A DNA stretch of 64,000 nucleotides from Aplectana chamaeleonis (lineage: Eukaryota; Nematoda; Chromadorea; Rhabditida; Cosmocercidae). Location of the stretch: contig JAPDOI010001172.1 of assembly GCA_029168955.1 (NCBI GenBank), forward strand, positions 62,001 to 126,000. The letters run 5' to 3'. Shown piece by piece: positions 10,426-22,240 of the stretch. Position numbers and translations under genes: made by a program. Each line of letters opens with the position of its first letter. Positions within the stretch are counted from its first letter, which is position 1. The notes under the pieces were generated by a model. The model did no database searches, was not told where the DNA came from, and was given only the letters and a program-made list of their open reading frames with translations.

Positions 10426-11049
10426 GCTCCTCCCATCATCAGAGTGCGCTCTTCGGGCGCACCCGGTATGACTGCGTTTCGGCACGGATAAAATGGGCGT
10501 GGCCAAGCGTTCGACGACCCGCGTGCCCCCTGCTGCGATAGCACCCGGCCTGTTTCTGAACCTCTTCAAAAAACTCATGAGGGATGATGACGGTTTCAAA
10601 ATCGTTAAGTTGCCTTCAAATCCAGTTATTCTGCTCCGCAGCAACGCAGTAAATGCACTTAATTTCACGGTTACGATCACGGTATCTAACCTCGTAGCAC
10701 ACTAAAAAGCGTTCTTGTTAGTTTTGTCAACTTTTATTCTGCTTCTAAAGTGAATTGTGAGCACTTCTGTGAACTACTGACTACTTCAAAGAGCAAAATA
10801 AAAAGACTGATAAACAAGCACTAATGGAAATTCCGTTAATTAGCGGGACGGCCGGCACCTGTAATTAGCTGTTATACCAAGTTCTTGAGCGTTTTTTCCT
10901 GCAGATTTCCTGAGTTTTTTTTCACTTATTCTTACTTTTGTGATGACCAAATCTACATTCTGTATGAAGAGAACTCGAAAGTCGTTTTTATTACGAACCA
11001 CATGCCTTTAGAGTTGGCTCTCTACAATTTAATATGTTTTGACTCCAAT
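10426..11049. other. No gene seen
   Basis: A GC-rich stretch (10430-10560) is followed by AT-rich sequence. No recognised coding motif. Confidence 0.4.
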
Positions 11050-11265
11050 TTCGCTACCTCTTGACCATCGGTGGTGCTGTTTTTCCTGCTCTGTAGTCCA
11101 GGAAGATCCTCAACTGCTGACCCCTGGAGAAGGACGTGGCGTGTGGATGAAGACACATCGCTCTCCGTAATTTTCTCATGGCCCCCAACCCTTATCAATT
11201 GGATTTATCATCGATTCTGTTTGCGAAAGCTTTGAATGGGGGCTGTATAACATCATGCCTGGAGG
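11050..11265 (+). repeat. Direct repeat P, copy 1
   Basis: Shares with 11675-11870, in order: ggtggtgctgttttt, acccctggag, gaagacacatcgctctccg, ttatcaattgg and aatgggggctgtataacat. The two copies are about 620 bases apart. Confidence 0.8.
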
Positions 11266-11674
11266 TTTACGGTAGCCCTGTTCTGGCGCACTTAACTATC
11301 GTTCTTGTCACATTCTGAACGCAATGGAAGATTACAATAGCCTTGAAACCCCAAAGAGAACCGATTGCCGAGCCTTTGTGAGGTCCCTTCCACATTCAGA
11401 CCGCGTTCAGTCTCGTTGGTGCCTCATGACCGACCACACAGGAACGTTTCGCGACAAACAATTCACAAGAGCAACCGCAGGTAGTATGAAAAGAAAAAAA
11501 GTGCTCTTTCGGAATAGACGACCCACTAAGGATTACAATGAAATTAGCAATTAGTTGGGCTTGAACCGACCTGGCTCGGTTGGGGTACTTCTTATCCAGC
11601 CCACTCCAATACCCCCAATTCCGGCTCCACTCGATTTTGGCTCTGCAAAATTTTCTAAATTTTTATTCCGATTT
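11266..11674. other. Spacer between direct repeats P; no gene seen
   Basis: A 76-residue frame (11324-11554) is present but matches nothing recognised. Confidence 0.3.
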
Positions 11675-11870
11675 TGTTAGGTCTTGACTCACCGGTGGTG
11701 CTGTTTTCCTACATTTTAGTGCATGAGGAACTCTCCTGCTAACCCCTGGAGGAGGGACGGTGTGTGAATGAAGACACACCGCTCTCCGCTTCTTTTTATA
11801 ACCCTTACACTTTTATCAATTGGTATTCATCAATTTTGTTTACGAGAGCCGAATGGGGGCTGTATAACAT
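11675..11870 (+). repeat. Direct repeat P, copy 2
   Basis: Second copy of the unit at 11050-11265, with scattered substitutions and small indels. Confidence 0.8.
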
Positions 11871-12023
11871 TTTTTCCTCGGCTGGTCAAGCATCAAACAG
11901 TTCAGTGTGTTTGAAAAAGACTGAATCATCTCGATGGCTCTAGCCGGGAGCCGATCATTTCTCATGAAATTTTTTCTAGTGGGTCCGTATGTTCCGAAGA
12001 AGAGTACTATAAAGAATAGTTTC

Positions 12024-12711
12024 AGTGAGCACACACGCTCGTAAACGTGATTGAGGCAACGGTGCTAAGGTGGGATGGGGGCGGGGCACTTTGGCACGAT
12101 GCACTTGGCCACTGCCATTTCACCCGTGCCGCACTAAATTTGAGCACCATTCCGGGGTTTCCCCTTCCCTGGCAAAATCAGGAGAGTCTGTCGCGGCTCG
12201 GCAAAAATGGTCGTAGCCAGGTGCGACATACAGCAGCGCCCTCCATCCCACATAGCACCGAGATAATTGCTGGAATTAGAATGGTATGTCACAGAAAAAC
12301 AACGGCTACGCACATTGAAGGGGTCAAAAACGACTCCACAATACCGCTACATCGGGTAGGAACTTGGCCCGCCCCTGCTACTTCTCGGCCCCCTGTATTT
12401 GCGTCCCCCTCCAAAACGAGGTGCTGTGCCATTCTGAGCCGTCGACGACACTTGTGGGTAGTAGAAAAGGTAGAATAAGTAAACCATAATCCATCAAAGA
12501 CGGTGGGAATGGCACAGCACTCCTGTTTTGGAGTGTGGATGCAAATACAGGGGCGGAGGAAATACAGAGGGCGAGGGCCAACTTATTATTCGTGTATACC
12601 GTCATGGTGACCGTTTTTAACGCTTCAAAATTTGTAGGCGGTGTGTTCCTGAGCTATACCATTCTAGTTCCGTAGTTATCCCAATCACGTTTACGAGCGT
12701 GTATGCTGCTT
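12024..12711. mobile_element. TTAA-type MITE, family A, copy 1
   Basis: Long foldback. cacgctcgtaaacgtgattg (12033) pairs with caatcacgtttacgagcgtg (12683), and both arms continue inward through gcccctg, tatttgc and the paired cctccaaaac/ttttggag words. The right end is followed by TTAA at 12712-12715. Family relatives are at 12951-13438 and 15659-16184. No protein. Confidence 0.8.
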
Positions 12712-12715
12712 TTAA

Positions 12716-12908
12716 AGGCAGTGTTCGCGTCAAAATGAATAGGCATGATATTCTGTTCGTTATCTCTTTCTTTACTGATAATGGTAGAGGACAACTGTAG
12801 CTGGTTCTAGCCATTGGGAGAGCTTGACAATTTCTAATCATCATTCATAATCTAGAGGCAATGAACAGCCAGCACGCCCATTAATTCCATCGTGAGCACT
12901 GCCTTTGA
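12716..12908. mobile_element. Short TTAA-type MITE
   Basis: Starts AGGCAGTGTTCGCGTC directly after the TTAA that ends the previous element and closes with atcgtgagcactgcct. These ends belong to the same terminal family as the elements at 16189 and 16681. Confidence 0.65.
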
Positions 12909-12950
12909 ATTTTGGTTGACTCCTGTGCAAAAAAAAAAGAACGTATTTAA

Positions 12951-13438
12951 AGGCAGCATACACGCTCTTAAACGTAATTGAGATAACTACGGAATTAGAA
13001 TGGTATGGCACCGATCACAACGCCTCCGCATTTGAAGCAGTCAAAACGACCCAAAGACGCTACAGGAGTGAGAATTTGGTCCCACTCCCTGGTAGTATGC
13101 AGCCGTCTCCCTGTATTTGCGAAATCTCCTTCCTCCAAAACAGGGCTGCTGGGCCATTACCACCGTCGGCGATGTTCGTAGGTGGTGGAATTGGTACAAT
13201 AAGTAAACCACACAACATCGATGACGGTGGAAATGACCAAGCACCCCTGTTTTGGGGGAGGACGCAAATACAGAGGAGCGGGCAGATACAGAGGCGTGGC
13301 CAACTCTTTCACTCCTGTAGCCTCACATTGTGGGTCGTTTTTGAAGCTTCAAAATGCGTGAGCGTTGTGTTCGGTGCCTGCATACCATTCCAATTTCTGT
13401 CAGTTATCTCAATTATGTTTACGAGCTTGTATGTTGCC
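12951..13438. mobile_element. TTAA-type MITE, family A, copy 2
   Basis: AGGCAGCATACACGCTC at the left, directly after TTAA (12947-12950), pairs with acgagcttgtatgttgcct at the right, directly before TTAA (13439-13442). The interior arms pair over most of the length (tgtatttgcg, cctccaaaacagg and complements). Confidence 0.85.
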
Positions 13439-13704
13439 TTTAAAGCTGAAAAAAACGTTTTCCAGAAATCGGCACAAATTAACTACAGAAAGATAGCGAA
13501 GCTCAAATCTTCCGGACAACTCACTTCGGAAGTGAGTGCTTCAATTCATAACACCCAAGATCCTTGAGATTGATCTCCACAAGACAGGCCCTTGAATTTC
13601 GTAGCAGTGTGCTGATTAACGACCATCCAGAACTCAAACTAAAGGTTCCGAAAAAGGTTAAATGTTACAGAGGCGTAAACGTCCCTTGGAGGTAAGAAAC
13701 TTAA

Positions 13705-14120
13705 GGGCACACCTCAGGGACGAAATCTAAGGATTTCCTACAGATTCTTAGAGTAGACCACATTCTATACCATAACATCTGGGCAAAGCCGTTGGGCACG
13801 CCCCCTTGATGAGATTTCGAGCTCGGGAGTGGCGAGATGCCAGCAATGATTTTCGATCAATAGCCTTGTTCTTCATTTCCTCACTCTGAGGCCTCTCTCT
13901 TCGTCCAAGCCCCTCACGCATAAATCGGTTTACTGCAAAAAATGACGGAAAGTACAGGACAACTTTCGCCGTTCAATTTTAGCTAGTTTCAAGGGGTCAT
14001 GACTCCGCCTCTCAGTAGGTCTTTACGATTCCAGTGGAAATCGTTGAAATTAGCGATGGGGACCATCTCCGAGATAGGCAAGATATTCTCGAGAAATACT
14101 TCTCAGGTTGCAATGTGTCT
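13705..14120 (-). mobile_element. TTAA-type MITE, family B, diverged copy
   Basis: Flanked by TTAA at 13701-13704 and 14121-14124. Reads in reverse relative to 16681-17165 and keeps the order 'cagggacgaaatct, gtagacc, ggcacgcc, tcgagctc, tcaatagcc, aaatgacgg, gattccagtgg'. Confidence 0.65.
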
Positions 14121-14124
14121 TTAA

Positions 14125-14946
14125 AGGCAGTGTTCATGATGGAGACAGTCTCCGAGTTTTCACTGGAAATCAAAATGTACCGAGAGTCTATTGCAGCAGT
14201 AACGGCGAAAGGACAGCTAAGAACAAGTCATAAGTAGCCCTATACGGATCTCAAACTTGTAACGTGCTATGCGTCTCATTCGCCCGCACTTCCTTGTTGG
14301 CCGTTGAAGGAGTGGGCGGGGCAGGCATAGCACTTTCACTGGAGTTTGGGGGCCGTATAGGGTTAGCCATGGCTCGTTTTTTGACCGTTCTTTCACCATT
14401 ATTATTGCAGCCAAATGCGGGGATCTCAATTCCTCGGAATTAGTGACGACCACGCGGGCCCGACTCCCCTTCATTCAACACCATCACAGGCCACAATTCC
14501 CTGCCCCTGATTCTGAGTTCAATAGTGGCTAAATGTGGCTAGATCTCACATAAGTCTCAGAATCGGCAGTTGCGTTTTTCAACTTACAATTAGCTGCGTA
14601 ATCTCAATTATTCACTTTCCACGGCAGCCTAGTTACGTGAATGTCATTACGTGAATTGGCGCAAACATGACTCAGTATTATCACTTCCAGGGAGGCCGTG
14701 GAGGCGGTTAGGGGAGATTGGAGAGTTTCACCTCCAGGTGTGCAAACAATGCGTTCTAAGGTTCAGCTTGCTCAGGATGAAGTCCGGGCGCGACAAGCCG
14801 TGGAGCGGTCGGTCCTGGCAAAATATAACAGTGATGGAAGAGATTTTTGACGCATGATAAGCCCCATAAAAGCTTCACTTTTGACCGGCTCAAAATGAGG
14901 GAGCTAGGGATAAAGATTGTTTTGTGCCGCCACCTATAGACGCTGC
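14125..14946. other. Region between TTAA sites with an inner palindrome
   Basis: Begins AGGCAGTGTTCATGATGG after TTAA and reaches TTAA again at 14947. It holds a clear palindrome at 14229-14371 (agccctatacgg... pairing with ...ccgtatagggtt; gcccgcacttcctt with aaggagtgggc). No gene seen. Confidence 0.5.
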
Positions 14947-14950
14947 TTAA

Positions 14951-15420
14951 AGGCACAGTCCGAGCTCAGGGACGAAATCTGATATTTCCTCATAATTGTC
15001 AAGTGTACTCCACCCCATATAATACCTGCCAAATGCGAGTTCTCGGATTTCTTCCGAATAAGCCCAGAAATTTGGCAGGAGCCGCCCTGGGGCGTGTACA
15101 GATCAGGAAGCCACTTTGGCACGCCTCTTTTTTACGATCTTTAGAGCTTTGAGATGAGCGATGGCTTCTAATCAACAGCACCGTTCTTCCCTTCATTCCC
15201 AGCCTCCTCTCCTCTTTATTCAGGTAGGCTCGCTTGTACATCGGTTGCAAATGACGGAAGTTACAAGCCTCGCACAATTCGTCCTTCATTCTTCCGCAGC
15301 TGAATTTTGGGGCCATAAATCCATTCCTGGGGTCTTGTACGATGCCAGAGACATCGTTGGAATCAGCGTGGGACCGTTTGAAGTTGCAGGGCAAAAAACG
15401 GAAAAACGATTGCAACGTTT
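14951..15420 (-). mobile_element. TTAA-type MITE, family B, reverse copy
   Basis: Starts AGGCACAGTCCGAGCTCAGG after TTAA. The interior carries the family B words gcacgcc, ccgttcttcccttcattc, ttattcaggt, catcggttgcaaatgacgg and cattggaatcagcg. The far end is truncated or decayed. Confidence 0.7.
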
Positions 15421-15654
15421 GCGCTCGCGTAACCACCCTTCAAGCACGGGACAGATCAGAGTGGGTTTATCGGCGGCGAAAATCTTCCATCATTTCCCCA
15501 TTCAAGACTAGGTAATCTCCTTGGTTGATGAAAGTCAGGTGAGGCAATATTCCTCCGTATATGTTGTTCACCAACTGGGACTGCAGAGTGCACTAGATCG
15601 GGAGGTGTTAGGGAGCCCTGGAATTGGACCAGATGCTCCCTAGTCTCTGGACAT
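15421..15654. other. No gene seen
   Basis: Short unique stretch between MITEs. Confidence 0.3.
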
Positions 15655-15658
15655 TTAA

Positions 15659-16184
15659 AAGGCAGCATACAGACCTCGCAAAGGAGTTGTTGGAGATAGC
15701 ACTATATTAGTGAGGTCTTACGGGCCCTACTAGAAGGGCCCTCACGAAGAAATAGGGAAGAGTTGAAAAATGGAGTTTAAATGACCGTATTTGAGGCCGT
15801 ATTGAGTCACCAAAATCAATCCTTTCTCCAACGCACAAGGAAACGGGTTCCGCCCTCAATACAAAATGGTTAATGCTCGATTACGGTCATTTTGGCTCAT
15901 TTTTACGCTTATAATGTCGTAAGCGTTCCTGAAAGCGACAGTACGGGTACATTAGCGTCGTTATCCCAAAATTTTTCTTTTGTCTTTAGCTGCGCTATTT
16001 CAGCCATTGCTGTACAACTCTGTCCAACTTCATGGGCTGACAATATAGAATGAACCTTCATATCTCCGTTTCATTTGATTTTTTTCCGGTTTTCAAGCTC
16101 GTTATCTCTGAATATTAACAGCTTCACCCCTTCGATTTATTCCATGAAGGCATTGATATCATTTTTGAGCGGTGTATGCTGCCT
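15659..16184. mobile_element. TTAA-type MITE, family A-like, copy 3
   Basis: AGGCAGCATACAGACC after TTAA (15655-15658) and ggtgtatgctgcct before TTAA (16185-16188) are terminal inverted repeats. The interior is diverged from copies 1 and 2. It includes the palindrome gggccctac...gaagggccc at 15721. Confidence 0.7.
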
Positions 16185-16188
16185 TTAA

Positions 16189-16676
16189 AGGCAGTGTTCA
16201 CGACGATTATCATTTCCGGAGTTTTTCACATAAAGCAAAGCGTTGGCCTCAAGTGCTACCAAAATGACGAAGAAACGGCGAGTAAAGCATTAAAACGTCG
16301 TATTTCAGCGACATTATTCTCTAACATGGACTAGTTGTCCGCTTGGATGGTTACGTTCCCGGTGGCTGTGACCGGTGAAAAATGGGGTCAGCCGAAAATG
16401 GAAAAAATATTTTTATGCAAAGCAGTATTAGTTAGAGTCGAAAGGGACGGAGCAACAGAAAGCGGAAAACGAAAATGGAAAAGGACAGGCCCACAAAACA
16501 TTTCATCGTCAAAACGATCAGTTCCTGTGAGAGTAAAGTGGCGGGGTGAGAGTAGAGGATTTGGTGCCCTTCTGGTCTGCTTTTCTCAGTTTCTCCGTCA
16601 TTTTACTTCTACCCGGTGGTCAATTGATCAATTTTGCGAATAATCTCAAAATTGAATATTATCGTGAACACTGCCT
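16189..16676 (+). mobile_element. TTAA-type MITE, family C, copy 1
   Basis: AGGCAGTGTTCACGACGAT at the left and atcgtgaacactgcct at the right, both bounded by TTAA. The interior words 'gacgaagaaacgg', 'ccgcttggatggtt', 'ggtggctgtgaccggtgaaa' and 'tttctccgtcatttt' recur at 61503 and, reversed, at 63575. Confidence 0.85.
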
Positions 16677-16680
16677 TTAA

Positions 16681-17165
16681 AGGCAGTGTTCACGATAGAA
16701 ATCGTTTTCCTGTTTTTTCGCCTATCTTGAGAAGGGCCCCATGCTGATTCCAATGATATCTCTGAAATCGCACAAGACCTTCAGGGAACGGAGTTATGGT
16801 CCCTCAAATATTGAGCTAAGGAAACATGGTGGACGAGTTGTCCGAGGCTTGTAACTTCCGTCTTTTGCAGCCGATGTATGCTAGCTGACCTGAGTAAAGA
16901 GAGAAGTTGAGAATGAAGGGAAGAACGGGGCTATTGATCGGAAACGATCGCTCATCTCACAATCTCGAGCATTCATTTGTTCACGTCGGTGGGCGTGGAA
17001 AGTGCATCTGGGGGTGACGAGCTGATGGGTGTCCAACTTTGGGGCCGTAGGGGACCGTTCCGAGCTCATTTTTTTCAGTTTTTTCAACGTTAGGGTTCCG
17101 CTAGGCCCCGCAGCTGCCGATCTCCACCAAAAAATCAGACATGGTTTTTATCGTGGACACTGCCT
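16681..17165 (+). mobile_element. TTAA-type MITE, family B, reference copy
   Basis: AGGCAGTGTTCACGATAG at the left and atcgtggacactgcct at the right. TTAA lies at 16677-16680 and 17166-17169. The left TTAA is shared with the preceding family C element. Nearly collinear with 59948-60436 (aaacatggtggacgagttgt, ccgaggcttgtaacttccgt). Confidence 0.9.
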
Positions 17166-17169
17166 TTAA

Positions 17170-17824
17170 TGTAACCGAGTGCGGGTCAGCACTAGTTACC
17201 TTTCGGCAGAATACCTCGAAGTAAATGCCATTCTTCAAGGCATCGTTCGCGCTAAAAACCTTTTTACATCTTTCAGGCTCGATTTCATGAATGAGCCCGT
17301 AACACCCACACCGGTGAGCTTCGGCGAGGTTGGAAGGGGGTAAAGTTGAGGATACGATACGCACCAGTCTCACCAGTCGTCTGGCTTTTTTTTCATAGAA
17401 TGTTGATGAGACCGTCAAACAACAGGAAAAACAGTTACGGCACAAACTCCAAATGCAGAAAAAAATCAAAAACCATTTTGGCGCGAAATTGAAATTCATA
17501 TTTACAATGTGTTCCGATTGACTTCTCTTTAAAAATGAAGGTTCTCGATAGGCCCCTCCGACATTTTCGTTCTCTAGAGAGGCCAAGATACACAAAAACA
17601 TGAAAAAAGTAGATTATACGGTTTTCTGCGCGAATGATGCTTTTAAGTCAATACATTGGACAATTTCTAGGAGCCCTGATTGTACTGCGCTCACACCGCG
17701 CCCGCAAGTAGTAATTTCATATCGGAAGGGACCAAAGGATCTTGTCGTTCCTCGATAGTTTATCTCTTAATTTCTCTCGAAACTTGCGTAGCTTTCGCAA
17801 TACGTTCACAATAAACTCTACCAG
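17170..17824. other. No gene assigned
   Basis: A 166-residue minus-strand frame (17101-17601) overlaps the end of the MITE and carries no recognised motif. Upstream of 17825 a pyrimidine-rich stretch ends in CAG and could be a splice acceptor. Confidence 0.35.
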
Positions 17825-17955
17825 ATGAGAATACTTTTCCTCTATTCATATTATCAGAAATCGGATGGTTTTAGAACAGCTGAAGCCTGGAGACGAGGTG
17901 AATACAAGACAGCGCAAGGAAGCTCGTCTGAAGTTGGTTTAGGTACTCAGGTGCG
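17825..17955 (+). CDS. Candidate exon of an unidentified gene
   Basis: The frame is open from an ATG at 17825 through GLGTQ and ends at a CAG|GTGCGT donor. It may instead begin after the TATTATCAG acceptor at about 17851, so the true 5' boundary is uncertain. The next candidate exon continues in phase 0 after a TTCCAG or CTCAG acceptor near 18030. The product is not recognised. The predicted piece is charged with a small Gly/Ser stretch. It may be a real exon pair because frame, donor, acceptor and phase agree, but no homology supports it. Confidence 0.35.
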
Positions 17956-18030
17956 TTTATATGTAATTAGTCTAGCTTTTAGGCCAACAGTGGCACTCCA
18001 CGTAATAGATCACATCTGTTCCAGGCTCAG

Positions 18031-18405
18031 GGTAATAATGACAGCTCGGCTTCTGCTCCAGTGAATAGCCCCAAAGCGGATGATATAGTACAACGGCTAA
18101 GAGATTTTGCGTGGATGGTTCGTATGATCTTGTCTCGCTTGAATTATGCATTAGTCATTGAAGGCTGGTGTCAGTTCAGAGTACACTGTTTTCAGTGTGA
18201 CCAGTACACAGCAGATCAGCTTCTGAATGAGTTTACTACGTTACCTGTGCCGGATATGCGAGCATGTAAGGCGTGCTATGAGCCTCAAAACGTCAAGAAG
18301 AATCGTTACTCAAGTTTGTGGATCATTGACTTTTTGAGTTGCAAATTCGAATTCAAAAGTTTGGCTATGTTCACCTTGCAGAGCAAAAGTCTGTTCTGCT
18401 CTTGA
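18031..18405 (+). CDS. Candidate exon of an unidentified gene
   Basis: Open frame downstream of the TTCCAG|GCTCAG acceptors. It begins with a Ser/Asn-rich linker, then a helical-looking segment (RDFAWMVRMILSRLNYALVI), then a cysteine-bearing part (VHCFQCDQY, RACKACYEP). The frame runs on to a stop at 18403-18405, but a good donor (CAT|GTAAGG near 18266) may end the exon earlier. The cysteine pairs might be structural. I do not recognise the family. Confidence 0.4.
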   Translation, partial: GNNDSSASAPVNSPKADDIVQRLRDFAWMVRMILSRLNYALVIEGWCQFRVHCFQCDQYTADQLLNEFTTLPVPDMRACKACYEPQNVKKNRYSSLWIIDFLSCKFEFKSLAMFTLQSKSLFCS

Positions 18406-19250
18406 CATCACTGCCATAGTGTTCTTTGCCTTCAACATACCGAGCACTAGGACGGCTACCTCCCCATCCATATTTTTTACCGTTATCTACATCTCTGTTT
18501 GAATACTACCGATCACTGTCGAAGATATTCTTGCGAAATTTGCCTACAACCCTGAATTAGCTAAATTAAGGATACATGTGAACAAGGTGCATGGCTTACC
18601 ATTTGCTCCTTGGGCCTGGGTCTTACGCCTGAGGTTCGTACCAGATCAAAGAGGCACCTGAATTGGCCCGCCTCAGAATAGCTTCGGTTAGTTGCGTTGT
18701 CCAGGCTGACCGTTTCCTTCTTCTTTTACCAGTATTATTCTACATATCACGATACATATAATGAAAATCTTCCTTTTGGGTGATCGCTAGTTGCCAAACC
18801 AACTAAAATATGAAACCAATTGCTTGGTGAAGGTTGCTACACATCTGGTGAAACCCAACTTTATTTGTCGGCGGTCTAGAAAGAGCTGGACCTGCTTAAT
18901 AATTATTATTTGTTCTTTTTGAAATTATTGCTGTTCTCTTCCATGTTACTGTTCTGTTTCACTGTTCCTTGTTGTTCGCCCCTCCAAGTGCCAAAGGCAC
19001 TGCACTGTTTCTTTGTTATTGTCGATGGCGCACCATCAGTGCAAAATATTAATAAATATAAATATAAATTCCCTCCATATCATAAAGTCCTCCGTTCAAG
19101 ACGCAAGCTAAGACGCTATTCATACTACTAAAGGCCTCAATTTCATTCTGCTCCATATTAAATAATTCCAGTACTATCTCCTGCTTCCATGATAGGGAAC
19201 GCATGTACAGATTTTGCTTTTTCGACAAAGTTAAGTACAGCTTTGCTCCG
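18406..19250. other. No gene seen
   Basis: AT-rich, intron-like sequence. A hydrophobic frame starts at 18910 (FFLKLLLFSSMLLFCF) and loosely resembles a signal peptide, but it has no supporting context. Confidence 0.35.
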
Positions 19251-19254
19251 CTTC

Positions 19255-19395
19255 ACCCCTGCGTCGCCGCTGAAGTATTTGTAGTCTTCGCAGCGCGTCA
19301 CGCGCGTAGAAAGTATTCATACTCTAACGATACGCCCGAACGTGACGCGCATGCCGCGCTGGCGTTGAGCATTACGAATAGCACCTAATGACCTA
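19255..19395. repeat. Partial copy of the GC-rich foldback element
   Basis: Carries gtattcatactctaacg, cgtgacgcgc, gctggcgttgag and acgaatagc, as in the full element at 19874-20296. Confidence 0.6.
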
Positions 19396-19873
19396 ATGTT
19401 GCAGACATATGCACTTTGTCACGATATGCGTGCTTAAAGGCCAGCTGCCTTATTTTTTGTCAGAAACTCGACGTGGTAGCGTGACTGAAGGACCGGTGTT
19501 ATCTGTGTTTAGATTGAACGCACTCCTTCGTGAAGACAATTCGGCCTGCGTGCCCAAGCCTGGTCTACGCAGAGCAGAACGACTTAATCAAGGCACGATG
19601 ATAGTTTTGCTCATAATGGTAGACCCTACCTATGCCTCACCTGGAACCTGCAGAAATGACAAGTCAACTGTCACTGATGTACACCCTGGCTGTGTTGAAA
19701 TGCTACAGAAGGAACCCTTGTGACAAAAAAAATTGAGTCGGAAGTCCCGGACGTTGCGCCTTTCAGTTAGGCAGCGTCCATAATTAGCTCCATGAGTGAC
19801 GCTAGGGGTTTGCACCGTTAACATTTGTTGAATTCACTCCAAAGCTACTACTGCAGGCGGCCTGCATCTGATG
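19396..19873. other. No gene seen
   Basis: A 104-residue plus-strand frame (19409-19723) has no recognised motif. Confidence 0.3.
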
Positions 19874-20296
19874 TTAGGCGCTATTCATACTCCTCAACGC
19901 TAGCGCGGCACGCGCGTGACGCGCGGGCGTGGCGTTAGGGTATGAATAGTTTCAATGAGCGTCACTCGCGTCATGCGCTTGCGGAGCTATGAATACTCCA
20001 GCGATGACGCCATGGCGGAACGGGAAAAAATAGCCTTACCTTTTCCCAACAAGCTAATTCTGTACACGCTTTCACTATCACGATAGCAGAGGATAGTAAT
20101 GGAATTAATTATCATAGAACCTAGTGAAATTGATGATGTATTAATGTGAAAATGATGAAAAGTCATTACGGCCGTCGCAGCCATGGCGGAGCGGCCGTCA
20201 CTCTCGTGCCGCGCGGGCGTGGCGTGAGCCCATTCGTACTTCAACGCCACGCCCGCGCGTGCCTCGCTGGCATTGAGGAGTACGAATAGCGCCTTA
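19874..20296. mobile_element. GC-rich foldback element with nested palindromes
   Basis: ggcgctattcatactcctca at the left pairs with tgaggagtacgaatagcgcc at the right. Inner arms repeat gcgcgggcgtggcgt and agccatggcgga in both orientations. Non-coding. Confidence 0.8.
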
Positions 20297-20352
20297 GCGA
20301 TAGCGCAGCTGCAGCAAATGTGATACGCACTTCACTAGATAGTTTTTTTATT

Positions 20353-20431
20353 ATATGTGGGCCCAGAAGTCGAAAATATCAACGCTCGAATTATATGTGG
20401 GCCCAGAAGTCGAAAATATCGACGCTCGAAC
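20353..20431 (+). repeat. Tandem duplication, about 40 bp
   Basis: tatgtgggcccagaagtcga followed by aaatatc(a/g)acgctcgaa occurs twice back to back, differing at about one base. A recent duplication. Confidence 0.9.
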
Positions 20432-20439
20432 TTCTTTTG

Positions 20440-21575
20440 AGGGACTGTAAAATACGCATAGCCGTCCGATTCGGTTCGATTTGGCCTTTTTTTACTTTTC
20501 GATAGGCTGCGGCAATTAGAACGCGGTTCTGGGCTTATAACTTCTGTTGGGATACATGTTTGAGCAAGGTTACTTACACCACTCTTTTGTAGATAGCGAG
20601 GGCTTCGACGCGAGGTGTTTCAGTAAGTCAAACTTGGACTACGCTAAAATGATAACCCTGTCAGAATTCACGGCAAGAAAGCATATTATGTTTCGGGTCA
20701 AGTACTACTTCAGGCTGAGGGCAAGGCTCTCCAATTCGAGCAGTCGTGGAGCAGTTAGCGGTTCTGTTGAAGCCTAAGTCTCCCCCTTTTGCACTATGCA
20801 CAGAATCCTAGCCGCATGCTGCAGCAGGAAACCCGAGTAGATTCGCTGTTGCTGATTCAAAACAAACTAATTTGTAAATGAAGAAAAAAGTCACTGATTT
20901 GACATCGTTTCAGATATTCCTTGCCTCGACTCATCAAGGATTCTGCTCACCTTTTTACGACCTGAAGTTGGTTCCAGTTTCATTCACGCTAATCGTATTG
21001 AATATCCAACTCTCAGAAATAGTTACATAATAACCCAAGTCAGTGTTTGTTGATTGGCTTTCAACGCAGTGTTTCTCAATTTTTCGTCATTAACGATGGC
21101 TTCACAGTATTTTCATCTTAGGGTCCACTGCCCAACACTGTGAATGCGTTTTGGCAAATGATATGGCAAAGAGAACGTCTACTGTATTGTAATGTTGTGC
21201 CAAACGATTGAAGATGGCAAACGGAAAAGTGCAGAATATTTTAGCCCGTATGCGCTCTTGTTGAAATAGTGTCAGATGATATCCGAGGAAGCAGAATCGG
21301 TTCACGTTACAGGAGGCTCGATATTCCGGCCTATTTCGGACAGTTAACTGTGATACTAAAAGATCGAAAATGGGAGGACACTGTTATTATTTCAACACTT
21401 TCACTCGAATACCTGCAAGAATCTCGTATGGTGACGCACTATCAATGGAGGGACTGGAGTGATTGGAGGGTAGGGTTATCGGTTTTGGCTCTGAGGACCT
21501 ATCAACATGTCGCTTTGGCGCAGCTGGCACGTCTGGACCGATATCTTTGCCTCGATAGCGCTATCACACTGCAAA
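20440..21575. other. No gene seen
   Basis: Mixed-composition sequence with short frames on both strands and no recognised domains. Probably intron or intergenic. Confidence 0.35.
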
Positions 21576-21579
21576 GCCC

Positions 21580-22240
21580 TCTTCTCAGGTACTCAGGGCG
21601 ACGGCCGGCGAACCTCTATGCCGAAAACGACGGCTGGCGCCCCACATTTCGAGGTTGCCGGCCAGCGGCGAACCATGGTGCATGCGACGCGCACGCAGCG
21701 CGGATATTGGCTCGCCCGCGAACCACAAAACACGCCACGCCATCTTCAATTCCACCGCTTGGAAAGACCATTGATAATGATCACGAAAGATCACGTCGTA
21801 ACGTGCTTATCACGTGCACAGCCGGTATAAAAGGCGCCTCATCTCAAAAGAGTCCTCATTCGGCACTCTAATGCCGGCCCTGAAAGGTGACTTCGAGTCA
21901 CTCTCCGGAGGCCAGCATATTTTTGACCGCTGAGGAGATAGGGGTATCCCCAAGGCTGGGAGGGGGGGGGTGTGGCGGTTTTCGCCGCGATCCGCGGGGA
22001 CGGTGGTTCCTCACCGCAGACTGCGACGGACCTAGGCGGGGCGTCTCTCCGCCGTGGGGCCGGGGTGACATGCTTGAGGTAAACAATAATACAAATAATG
22101 ATCGCGGGCCATCTGGTAAGGGTCGGCGGGCCATCGACATGAAGCTGGCCGGCGAACCAAAAGCGGGCGGCCGGAGGACGAAGACCGCGGGCCAGCTGGG
22201 AAAGGTTCGCCGGCCGTCGTCCTGAGTACCTGAGTTGATT
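21580..22240. mobile_element. GC-rich foldback element
   Basis: ctcaggtactcagggcgacg then gccggcgaacc at the left pairs with ggttcgccggccgtcg then tcctgagtacctgag at the right. The interior has further GC-rich palindromes (gccagc, cgcccgc). The 200-residue frame starting at 21269 is a read-through of one arm. Confidence 0.8.

Noticed and set aside
10216..10680. 154-residue minus-strand ORF
   Set aside because: Half of it lies in the palindrome at 10212-10425 and no domain is visible.
21269..21871. 200-residue plus-strand ORF
   Set aside because: Runs through one arm of a GC-rich foldback element. High GC suppresses stops; no motif is present.
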